DNA of 15,271 bases from an uncultured Bacteroidales bacterium (GTDB lineage Bacteria > Bacteroidota > Bacteroidia > Bacteroidales > Marinilabiliaceae), in the NCBI GenBank assembly GCA_934699135.1, contig CAKUVM010000037.1, forward strand, positions 1 to 15,271, written 5' to 3'. The stretch's first letter is position 1; every line of letters starts with the position of its first letter. The notes beneath the pieces are model-generated. The model was not told where the DNA came from. It saw nothing but the letters and a program-made list of their open reading frames with translations, and searched no databases. A program made the position numbers and the translations under genes. Shown piece after piece: positions 8,245-14,961 of the stretch.

Positions 8245-10008
8245 ATGAAATACGGTAAATTCAAATATACGAAAGCCATCGCGCTGATGGCCGTGGCGGG
8301 ACTCTCGCTCTCGGCTTGTGATGACTTCCTTGACCGTCCCGTGGAAGACAACTACAACGTTGACAACTTCTACAAAAATGACGCGCAGCTCTATCAGGCC
8401 GTCAACCCCATCTACAACTCGCCTTGGTACGACTTCCAGCGCGGCTTCTTCAAAGTGGGTGAGGTTATGGCTGGCAACTACTATTGGGGCTCCTCTCCTT
8501 ACCTGACGCTCACCGTCAACTCGTCAGACGACGACCTGCGCAATATGTCCGCCTCCCTCTGGAGCGTAAATGCGTATTGCAACACGCAGATCAAGAACAT
8601 CGACGAGAAGGCTGGCCCCGCCTGTACCGAGGCCGCTAAATTGGCGACAAAGGGCGAGTGCCTCACGCTCAAGGCTTTGGCCTACTTCTATCTCGTACGC
8701 TCTTTCGGTGGGGTGCCCATCATCCATGACAACTCCGGCATGATCGCCAACAACTCATACAACGATGTCTATCGAGCCAAGCCCGAGAATGTCTATGACT
8801 ACATTGTCAAGACTCTCGAAAAGGCCATTGAGTGGTTGCCAGAGAGCGCTTCGGCTGGCCGCATTGACCGCTACGCCGCCAAGGGTCTCCTTGCCAAGGT
8901 CTATCTCACCAAGGCTGGCGTGACCGGCTCGCTCAACAAGGAGGATCTCCAGAAGGCTGTGGATCTCGCCAAGGATGTCAAGGACAACTCTGGCCGCGAG
9001 CTTATGGAGAACTATTCCGACATCTTCCGCCTCGCCAACAATAACTGCCCCGAGAGCCTCATCGCTTGGCGTTGGACTGCCGATGGCGTCAACTGGACTC
9101 GCCAGAACACTCTCCAGAGTGACCTCGCTCCCAACGGTTTCGATGAGACCGGCAGTACTTGGGGCGGTTATGCAGGCCCCTCTGTTGACCTCATCAAGGC
9201 CTTTGAGGAGGATCCCACCAACCAGAGCCGCGTCAATGTGGACGCTCGCCGCAAGGCCACCCTCATGATGGCTGGCGATGTCTATGACTACTTCTGGACT
9301 GACCGCGCCAGCACTTTCTCGCTCGGCGGCTTTGAGATCTGCGACTTCTACTTCAACACCGATGAGGCCACTCTCGCGGCTCGTGCCAGCCTCACGGGTG
9401 GCGGCACGTTCCAGAGCCCCACGGGCGCGCAGGAGGTCAAGCATCTCGTTGGCGACAACGCCGACCACATCGCCGGCATCGGTTACGGCTTGCAGCGTAT
9501 GGCGACTTCACTCTCCACTCACATCCTCCGCCTTGCCGACGTCTACCTTATCCTCGCCGAGGCGCAGACGCTCCTCGATGGTGGCAACACCACCAATGCC
9601 GATGCCCTTGATGCTTTCAACAAGGTTCACAACCGTTCTTGCACCTATAAGGAGGAGACCTCCATCTCTTGGGAGAAGGTATGGAAGGAGCGCCGTCTTG
9701 AGCTGGCTTGCGAGGGCGACCGCTGGTATGACTTTGTCCGCCTAGCTTACTACAACCCTGAGGCCGCCATTGCGGAGCTCAAGGGTCAGGAGCGCGGCAC
9801 ATACTATGGCCTCTCCGATGCCTACAAGACTTGGTTCACCAGCGGCTACTCCACTTGGAATATGAGCGAGGTCGGCCTCACGTCTTCCAAGCTCTCCAAC
9901 GTGACCAAGGGCATGTTCACGCTGCCGTTCCCAGATACCGACCTCGCCATGAACCCGCACCTCAGCGAGGATCCTGTCGATGTTGACATCAACCAGTTCA
10001 ATTACTAA
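8245..10008 (+). CDS. susD: SusD/RagB-family surface glycan-binding lipoprotein
   Basis: The protein is 587 aa, in the normal SusD range. The lipoprotein signal ends in LSAC (Cys25), followed by DDFLDRP, an acidic start that fits the Bacteroidota surface-export signal. Family marks are RIDRYAAKGLLAKVYLTKAG near residue 208 (helical TPR-like scaffold), RLADVYLILAEA near 430, and WEKVWKERRLELACEGDRWYDF near 475. In known complexes SusD sits as a lid over the SusC barrel and hands glycan into it. The gene begins 17 bp after susC in the same operon, with no terminator between, and its stop is 14 bp before the next gene. Confidence 0.96.
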   Translation: MKYGKFKYTKAIALMAVAGLSLSACDDFLDRPVEDNYNVDNFYKNDAQLYQAVNPIYNSPWYDFQRGFFKVGEVMAGNYYWGSSPYLTLTVNSSDDDLRNMSASLWSVNAYCNTQIKNIDEKAGPACTEAAKLATKGECLTLKALAYFYLVRSFGGVPIIHDNSGMIANNSYNDVYRAKPENVYDYIVKTLEKAIEWLPESASAGRIDRYAAKGLLAKVYLTKAGVTGSLNKEDLQKAVDLAKDVKDNSGRELMENYSDIFRLANNNCPESLIAWRWTADGVNWTRQNTLQSDLAPNGFDETGSTWGGYAGPSVDLIKAFEEDPTNQSRVNVDARRKATLMMAGDVYDYFWTDRASTFSLGGFEICDFYFNTDEATLAARASLTGGGTFQSPTGAQEVKHLVGDNADHIAGIGYGLQRMATSLSTHILRLADVYLILAEAQTLLDGGNTTNADALDAFNKVHNRSCTYKEETSISWEKVWKERRLELACEGDRWYDFVRLAYYNPEAAIAELKGQERGTYYGLSDAYKTWFTSGYSTWNMSEVGLTSSKLSNVTKGMFTLPFPDTDLAMNPHLSEDPVDVDINQFNY

Positions 10009-10022
10009 AAACTGACTTTGCG

Positions 10023-11345
10023 ATGAAAATGAATCTTAAGCATATCGTCCGTTCGGCTTGCGCCTGCTCGCTTGCTGCCCTCACTCTCGTCGCGTGCGAG
10101 GATGAGCCAGACAAGTATGAGGTTGCCGGCGGCACCCCGGAGGTCATCTACGTCTGCATGCCGACCAATAAGGACTCCGTCATCACCTCGGCGTTCACCA
10201 ACAACCGCGTCGTCCTCATCGGCAACAACCTCCGTTCCGTCACAGAGCTCTATTTCAATGACCAGCAGGCCGTCCTCAACAGCTCGCTCATCACTGACCA
10301 CGCGCTCTTCGTGACCATCCCGAGGAACCTCCCTGGCACCCCGACGGACAAGATCTATATGAAGAACAAGAGCGGCGTCATCACCGAGTATCCCTTCACG
10401 GTAGACATCTCCGCCCCTGTCCTCGCCTCTATGGATTGTGAGTACGTTCAGCCGGGAGACGAGGCCACCATCAATGGTGACTATCTCCTTTCTTATGACA
10501 ACGCCCCCATGGTCATCACCATGCCAGACGGCAAGCAAGTGACCGAGTTCAAGAGCCTCTCGCAGACTTCTGTCTCCTTCGTTGTGCCTGAGGGCTGCAC
10601 CGAGAGCGGTGCCATCTCCGTCACCACCAAATATGGCACCACCAAGTCCACGAAGTTCAACTTCAACGACAACCGTGGCATCATGGCGGACTTCAACGCT
10701 GGCGGCGGCGCAAGCTCCAACGGCATCGTTCCGCAGGGTTGGAACATCTCTGCGACCTACTCTAGCGAGGGCGGCATCCCAGGCTGCGGCGAATACGCTC
10801 AGCTCGGTGATGGCTCCAAGACCACCGATGGCGGCTGGATTGAGGACTTCAAGCTCCCCTTCTGGTGTGGCAACTGGAATGGCGACCCTATGAGCATTGA
10901 GCCTGGCAACCCGGGTTGCCCGTTCTGCAATTTCATCGATTTCTCTGACTTCCAGAACATGGCCCTCAAGTTCGAGCTCTACATTCCCAAGGCTCATCCG
11001 TGGTCGGCCGGAGCCATGCAGCTCGTCTTCACCAACGCCAAGACGGCCGCCAACGACAGCTGGCAGACCAACGCCTACATCCAGCCCGAAAAAGGCCTCT
11101 GCCGCGGTCTCTACCGCCCGTGGGAGCAGACTGGCAGCTTCGACACTGGCGACAAGTGGATCACCGTCACTGTGCCCTTCTCTGAGTTCGTCTACAATGC
11201 CGACGGCACCAAGGGCACCGTGCCCCTCTCTAGCGCAGACGACTTCGCCACGTTCGTCCTCTGGCCGTGGAGCGGTGGAGTTGACGGCACCGAGTGCGCG
11301 CCTGTCTTCCGTATAGACAACATCCGCGCTGTCCCCTACAAGTAG
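10023..11345 (+). CDS. Glycan-binding surface lipoprotein with IPT/TIG-like domains (SGBP-B-like)
   Basis: This 440-aa lipoprotein has lipobox LVAC (Cys25) followed by EDEPDKYEV, an acidic surface-export start. Residues about 35-215 form two IPT/TIG-like Ig domains. From about residue 218 (MADFNAGGGASSNGIVPQGW) to the end it matches, by recall, the glycan-binding domain of Bacteroidales SGBP-B proteins described for xyloglucan and mixed-linkage glucan loci. Key stretches are GWIEDFKLPFWCGNWNGDP, LKFELYIPKAHPWSAGAMQL, RGLYRPWEQTGSFDTGDKW and ECAPVFRIDNIRAVP. Trp and Tyr residues in these loops are candidates for sugar stacking. It sits in the SusE/F position, 14 bp after susD. With the nearby GH94 gene this favours a beta-glucan-type substrate, though that is inference. 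It has no catalytic domain. Confidence 0.9.
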   Translation: MKMNLKHIVRSACACSLAALTLVACEDEPDKYEVAGGTPEVIYVCMPTNKDSVITSAFTNNRVVLIGNNLRSVTELYFNDQQAVLNSSLITDHALFVTIPRNLPGTPTDKIYMKNKSGVITEYPFTVDISAPVLASMDCEYVQPGDEATINGDYLLSYDNAPMVITMPDGKQVTEFKSLSQTSVSFVVPEGCTESGAISVTTKYGTTKSTKFNFNDNRGIMADFNAGGGASSNGIVPQGWNISATYSSEGGIPGCGEYAQLGDGSKTTDGGWIEDFKLPFWCGNWNGDPMSIEPGNPGCPFCNFIDFSDFQNMALKFELYIPKAHPWSAGAMQLVFTNAKTAANDSWQTNAYIQPEKGLCRGLYRPWEQTGSFDTGDKWITVTVPFSEFVYNADGTKGTVPLSSADDFATFVLWPWSGGVDGTECAPVFRIDNIRAVPYK

Positions 11346-11353
11346 AAAAATGT

Positions 11354-11398
11354 GAGACTGCGGGAGGCCGCGGCCCAATGTGGCCTCCCGCGCGTCTC
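11354..11398 (+). terminator. Strong intra-operon hairpin, possible partial terminator or attenuator
   Basis: GCGGGAGGCC (11360-11369) pairs exactly with GGCCTCCCGC (11382-11391). Outside it GAGAC (11354-11358) pairs with GTCTC (11394-11398), giving a long GC-rich stem of 15 pairs. It starts 9 bases after the stop of the 440-aa protein. What follows is ATCTCTTC rather than a clean T-run, so full termination is uncertain. It may lower or stabilise transcription into the 798-aa gene, for which no separate promoter was found. Confidence 0.6.
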
Positions 11399-11436
11399 AT
11401 CTCTTCAACAGTAAGACTTAAAGCATTTAAGCAATT

Positions 11437-13833
11437 ATGAAGCTTTATAAGAAAAATATAGCCATGCTGATGGCGGGCCTACTGGCCCTGTCGAGTGGCG
11501 CGCTCGTCACGTCGTGCGACGATGATGACGACTACGACACAAATCAGTTCTCCAATGGCGGAGTGAGCCTCACGGCGGCCTCTCTCCAGGTCACCCGCGG
11601 CGCCTTCATGACGTTCAAGGGCACCAACCTCAACCGCGTCACGAGCGTGGAGTTCCCTGGCGGCGTCTCCGCCACGCCCGAGGTCGTTGACCAATACACC
11701 ATCAAGGCTCTTGTCCCCGAGGGCGCTGAGGTCGGAACTGTCAAGCTCATCTATGACGGTGGCGAGCTCGAGACCAAGCAGATAGCTTTCACCGAACCCA
11801 TAACTTTCGAGGAGTTCGCTCCAGCCTCGGTCAAGGCTGGCGATGTCGTCACGGTCAAGGGTACGTACCTTACCTACATCGACTTCGTCAAGTTCGCCAC
11901 GGGCGAGAACGTTGAGGTCAAGAATGACAACCGCACCGAGCTCAAAGTCACCGTGCCGGTAGACGCGTCCACCGGCAAGTTCGAGCTCGGCTACTACTCT
12001 GTCGATGGCAAGGACACTGTGGAGACGCTCCTCCAGTCCGCCGAGATCCTCACCGTGGCTGGTCCCGAGAATGTCAAGATCACAACGCCCACCGTCAAGG
12101 CTGGCGAGAAGGTGGTCATCACAGGCTCGCTCCTCCGCCTTGTCAGCACCGTCAAGTTCACTGGTGCTGAGGCTGTGAGCGCAGGCGTGGCCGACCCAAC
12201 CAAAGATGTTGAGAACCTCAGTGTCGCCCTCCCTGCCGAGGCGCAAGACGGCGAGGTCATCCTCGTCCTCCGCTCTGGCCTAGAGGTCTCCGCAGGTCAG
12301 CTCAAGACCGTCGTGCCTACGGCAGCCATCAAGGACAAGAAAGCATCTTACGGCATCGGCGATGTGGTAGTGATTGAGGGCGAGAACCTTGACCTCATCA
12401 CCAACGGCTTCTTCGCAGGCACCACCGCCGCCGACACCACGGCCGCTGGCGAGTCCATCTTCGAGTCAAATGATGGCAACATCCTCCTCACAGTGACCGC
12501 CGCCGCCAAGAGTGGAGACATCACTCTCGGCCTCGCCAATGGCAGCACCATCACGGTGGCTGGCTTCGAGACCTCCAAGCCCGTCTTCACCTTCCCGACC
12601 GATGCCACGCCTCTTGACGTCCTCAATGTCGAGTCCACCCTCGCGAGCCGCATCTCTAAGGTCACCTTCGGTGGGGTGGAGGCCACGGCATCCGTCTCCA
12701 AGACTGTTGAGGGCTTCAGCGTCCAAGTGCCCCTTGAGGCTGTGAGCGGCAAGGTCGTTGTCATTATGGACAATGGCGAGGAGATCCTGGCTTCTGAAAA
12801 TTTTGTAATCAACGGATATACTTTCTGCGCCTTCAAGGATGCTGCCGCATTCCAAGCGCAGACCCCGACCGTAGGTAGCCTTGCCGCTGGCGTAGTTGTC
12901 AACGGCGGCAATCTTGAGAACGTGCAGCTCAATGGCAAGGACACCAAGTTCCTCCTCACTGGCGAGACGCTCTACGTATACGTGGGCACCGTTACTGGCG
13001 AGCAAGTCGTGACGCTCATAAGCGGCGAGACCAGGGTGAACTATACCGTAAATGTTGTCGCGAGCGGCATAGTGGAGACAGTGGTCTGGAACGGCCCTCT
13101 TGAGATCACTTGGAGTGACGGAGGCCGTGTTGTAGTGAGGGCTTCTGACTTGGAGGGCGTGCCGGCCGGCAGCATCCTTCGCCTCTACTTCAACGGAAAA
13201 GATGGTGTTTGGGCGCAGGCGCAGCTCAACAATGGCGCTTGGGACAACTCTCTCCTCGGAACACTTGTGCCGTCTGATATCGCCGACTACAATTGGTGGG
13301 ATGGCGGTGCCGCAGAGGAGCATGTCTATGAGATTACTCTCACGTCTGAGGTGCTTGCCCACCTGAGGGCTAATGCTGGTGAGTTTGAGGACATAAAAGA
13401 TGCTGCCCTCATAATCCAGGGCTCTGATCTTATTTTCTCTAAAGTCAGCGTCGTTGTTGACTACTCGGCCCCCGAGTCAATCATCCTGTCGGAAGGTACC
13501 GACGCGGGAGGATGGAAACTCCCAGTATCGCTCACTTGGAGTGACGGAGGCCGCCTCGTAGTCTACAAGAATAACCCCGTAGATCTTTCTTCTAAAGTCA
13601 AGGTAGGTGCCACTCTCTACATTGTAACTTCAGAACGTCACGGTCAGTGCCAAATTAACGACAACGGATGGACTTCGATCGAAACCGTGGCAGATTGGGA
13701 GAACAATGGTGAGTATACATATGAGGTTCCCATCACCCAGGCCTATGTAGATGCCTTCAATAAGGATGGCGATATATGGCTTATTATTCAGGGCGATAGT
13801 GGTTTCACGATCACTGACATGTATATCAAATAG
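11437..13833 (+). CDS. Large IPT/TIG-repeat surface lipoprotein with two tandem C-terminal carbohydrate-binding-like domains
   Basis: This 798-aa lipoprotein has lipobox VTSC (Cys27), followed by five Asp, a strong surface-export signal. Residues about 41-457 read as five IPT/TIG-like Ig repeats; openings such as VTRGAFMTFKGTNL, VKAGDVVTVKGTYL, VKAGEKVVITGSLL and YGIGDVVVIEGENL recur about every 85 residues, and the fifth is more divergent. A linker Ig-like domain lies at about 460-542. Two related beta-rich units follow, at about 545-674 and 676-798. Each has TWSDGGR (558-564 and 700-706) and ends in an LIIQG segment followed by alternating hydrophobic residues. By position and layout it is a SusE/F-like glycan-binding protein, extending its binding units from the cell surface on an Ig stalk. 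No catalytic residues are recognised. The last part (from about 13380) has less biased, AT-richer codons than the rest of the gene. Confidence 0.85.
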   Translation: MKLYKKNIAMLMAGLLALSSGALVTSCDDDDDYDTNQFSNGGVSLTAASLQVTRGAFMTFKGTNLNRVTSVEFPGGVSATPEVVDQYTIKALVPEGAEVGTVKLIYDGGELETKQIAFTEPITFEEFAPASVKAGDVVTVKGTYLTYIDFVKFATGENVEVKNDNRTELKVTVPVDASTGKFELGYYSVDGKDTVETLLQSAEILTVAGPENVKITTPTVKAGEKVVITGSLLRLVSTVKFTGAEAVSAGVADPTKDVENLSVALPAEAQDGEVILVLRSGLEVSAGQLKTVVPTAAIKDKKASYGIGDVVVIEGENLDLITNGFFAGTTAADTTAAGESIFESNDGNILLTVTAAAKSGDITLGLANGSTITVAGFETSKPVFTFPTDATPLDVLNVESTLASRISKVTFGGVEATASVSKTVEGFSVQVPLEAVSGKVVVIMDNGEEILASENFVINGYTFCAFKDAAAFQAQTPTVGSLAAGVVVNGGNLENVQLNGKDTKFLLTGETLYVYVGTVTGEQVVTLISGETRVNYTVNVVASGIVETVVWNGPLEITWSDGGRVVVRASDLEGVPAGSILRLYFNGKDGVWAQAQLNNGAWDNSLLGTLVPSDIADYNWWDGGAAEEHVYEITLTSEVLAHLRANAGEFEDIKDAALIIQGSDLIFSKVSVVVDYSAPESIILSEGTDAGGWKLPVSLTWSDGGRLVVYKNNPVDLSSKVKVGATLYIVTSERHGQCQINDNGWTSIETVADWENNGEYTYEVPITQAYVDAFNKDGDIWLIIQGDSGFTITDMYIK
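13106..13553 (+). repeat. In-frame direct repeat marking tandem domain duplication
   Basis: The same 22 bases occur at 13106-13127 and 13532-13553, 426 bp (142 codons) apart and in the same frame. Both encode TWSDGGR at the equivalent place in the two C-terminal domains. The rest of the domains has diverged, so exact DNA identity here points to tight constraint on the motif or local gene conversion. Confidence 0.75.
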
Positions 13834-13866
13834 CCCGACAGCATAAGACTGTTATTATTGATGCGG

Positions 13867-13903
13867 GGCGGGAGGTTCTCTAAGAGGCCTCCCGCCTCTT
13901 TTT
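13867..13903 (+). terminator. Rho-independent terminator at the end of the susC operon
   Basis: GGCGGGAGG (13867-13875) pairs exactly with CCTCCCGCC (13888-13896). A smaller CTC/GAG pairing extends it inward, and TCTTTTT follows (13897-13903). It lies 33 bases after the stop of the 798-aa lipoprotein gene. Confidence 0.88.
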
Positions 13904-14153
13904 CTGTAGCCGTTAGGGCTTGTGCGCATACGCTTAAATTTATGCTAATGTCTTGAAGAACAATTTGCTCCAATGAATCTTTGCAGATCTGGTTTCCAAT
14001 CGTAAATCTGCATGAAGTGCTGCAATGCTGTGGGTTCTAGAGTTTTGAGACTTTGTGCCTATATCCTAAAAACAGGCCTCTTCCCTCACCTTGTAGGGTA
14101 GGGTTGCGCCCTGTCTCATGCGCCACCTCAACGTCTCATATCGCGGCAAGAGA

Positions 14154-14188
14154 AAAGCGGAGTCAACCACAAAAGTTGACTCCGCTTT
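14154..14188. terminator. Strong terminator below the toxin gene, probably bidirectional
   Basis: AAAGCGGAGTCAAC (14154-14167) and GTTGACTCCGCTTT (14175-14188) are exact complements, forming a 14-bp stem with a 7-base loop. On the minus strand the stem runs into TTTTC, so it should end the toxin-antitoxin transcript 28 bases past the toxin stop. On the + strand it also ends in TTT. Confidence 0.82.
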
Positions 14189-14215
14189 ACCCTATGCAAT
14201 GCTATTCTCGCACGC

Positions 14216-14484
14216 CTATACGAAATGCCCAAACGCCGCGATGACAAGCACTTCTACCACGTCATCATGTATTTGATACACTAGTCTGTGTTCCTTATTG
14301 ATCCGCCTAGACCAGGTCTCGGTCTCGAAATGGCGCAGACGTTCACACTGCCCCGTGCCGGTGCGCGGGTGTTCCTTCAACTCATCTAAAAGAAGGCCTA
14401 ACTTTTTCACCAATGCTGGGATGTTTTGGCGAGGCGGGCTATGTCCCTTTTCGCAGCATCCGTTACTGATACCCTATACGTCAT
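14216..14484 (-). CDS. yoeB: YoeB/Txe-family toxin (mRNA interferase), frameshifted by one base
   Basis: The ATG at 14482-14484 starts MTYRVSVTDAAKRDIARLAK. The frame then hits a TGA within a few codons, while the frame one base over continues as NIPALVKKLGLLLDELKEHP and on through GTGQCERL, TWSRRINKEHRLVYQIHDD to the end. Adding one A to the A4 run at 14424-14427 gives a continuous 89-aa protein, the usual YoeB length. In E. coli YoeB the ribosome-dependent mRNA cleavage site uses Glu46, Arg65, His83 and Tyr84. The equivalents here are Glu49, Arg67 and His87, with Phe88 replacing the Tyr. The start overlaps the antitoxin stop by 11 bp, the usual antitoxin-first arrangement. As sequenced, only a 65-aa C-terminal piece from a TTG (14411-14413) could be made, and it would lack the N-terminal strand and helix. 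Whether the lesion is real or a sequencing error cannot be told here. Confidence 0.85.
14424..14427 (-). other. Frameshift site in the yoeB gene (A4 run on the coding strand)
   Basis: The coding strand reads GCC AAA ACA TCC and then runs to a stop. One extra A gives GCC AAA AAC ATC CCA GCA TTG GTG AAA AAG, which joins both halves of the toxin. The simplest reading is loss of one A from a five-A run. Confidence 0.8.
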
Positions 14485-14752
14485 GCTTGTTTAGTATTAT
14501 GTCCAGGAATTCTTCACCACTTTCGCCCGGTTCCATAGTTTCTGACACCCCGCTCTTTATCGATTCCTCCAGCATGTCATAATACTCCTTCTTCGTCATC
14601 TTCACTTTGGGTGCGGCTCTTTCGGTCTCTGCCTCTTTGGCTTTCATCCTGTCCCACAATATTTTTTGCACCTTCTTGGGTTGAGATATTATTAGGGACC
14701 AGAGCGCGTCGGCTGAGCTTACAATGTGTATGTCGTTTGCTATAGCTTCCAT
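14474..14752 (-). CDS. Putative antitoxin paired with the YoeB-type toxin
   Basis: This 92-aa protein starts at ATG 14750-14752 and ends at TAG 14474-14476, overlapping the toxin start by 11 bp. Translational coupling of this kind is common in toxin-antitoxin operons. Its N-terminal half (IIS..KKVQKILWDRMKAK) is helical and basic. The C-terminal part, MTKKEYYDMLEESIKSGV followed by an acidic stretch EPGESGEEFLDIILN, resembles the toxin-wrapping tails of small Bacteroidota antitoxins. I do not recognise a clear YefM/Phd or RelB DNA-binding fold, so the call rests mostly on position, size and the toxin neighbour. It is AT-richer than the PUL genes around it. No promoter consensus was found upstream. 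Confidence 0.65.
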   Translation of the reverse strand: MEAIANDIHIVSSADALWSLIISQPKKVQKILWDRMKAKEAETERAAPKVKMTKKEYYDMLEESIKSGVSETMEPGESGEEFLDIILNKHDV

Positions 14753-14961
14753 TGTGGAATATTTTTATGAGTTTGTTGTTCGCTAATATAATGTTTATTC
14801 CTTGTGTTTGAAAATGCCTCCTTATGCGCATTCGCTTTATGTTCTCCTCTTGTCCGGCGGACTTGTACGTTTCCGTCATTTGTTAGTGAATTATTTTCAC
14901 GGTTGTTCACCGTTCGTCTCTTTTCTTTATCTTAGTGACCCTGTTAGTAATAAGGTAAAAA

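Larger units (their letters stand above)
13834..14215. other. Intergenic stretch with two terminators and no supported gene
   Basis: These 382 bp separate the susC operon from the toxin gene end. Besides the terminators at 13867-13903 and 14154-14188, I see a small inverted repeat TGCAGAT (13982-13988) / ATCTGCA (14006-14012) and an imperfect GC-rich hairpin around 14085-14105. No frame of convincing protein character, no tRNA and no promoter match were found. Confidence 0.5.

Noticed and set aside
10905..10920. Perfect 16-bp palindrome GGCAACCCGGGTTGCC inside the 440-aa gene
   Set aside because: It encodes the Gly/Pro/Cys-rich loop of the binding domain in frame, with no spacer, T-run or regulatory context. 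Probably chance plus codon bias.
10005..11378. Minus-strand open frame of 457 codons opposite the 440-aa lipoprotein, and 11479-12246 and 12466-13362 opposite the 798-aa gene
   Set aside because: Same codon-bias shadow effect; the sense frames carry lipoprotein signals and recognised domains.
13945..14013. Tiny minus-strand frame (MQIYDWKPDLQRFIGANC...) in the intergenic region
   Set aside because: It looks faintly protein-like, but at 22 codons with no promoter, recognised family or conserved context it cannot be supported.
14053..14244. Plus-strand 63-codon frame between the two terminators
   Set aside because: It runs through the 14-bp terminator stem and into the toxin 3' end; composition is not protein-like.
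14577..14879. Minus-strand 100-codon frame overlapping the antitoxin and its upstream region
   Set aside because: It overlaps most of the antitoxin in another frame, and its second half is plainly the antitoxin shadow. The first part, MTETYKSAGQEEN, has no recognised homology.
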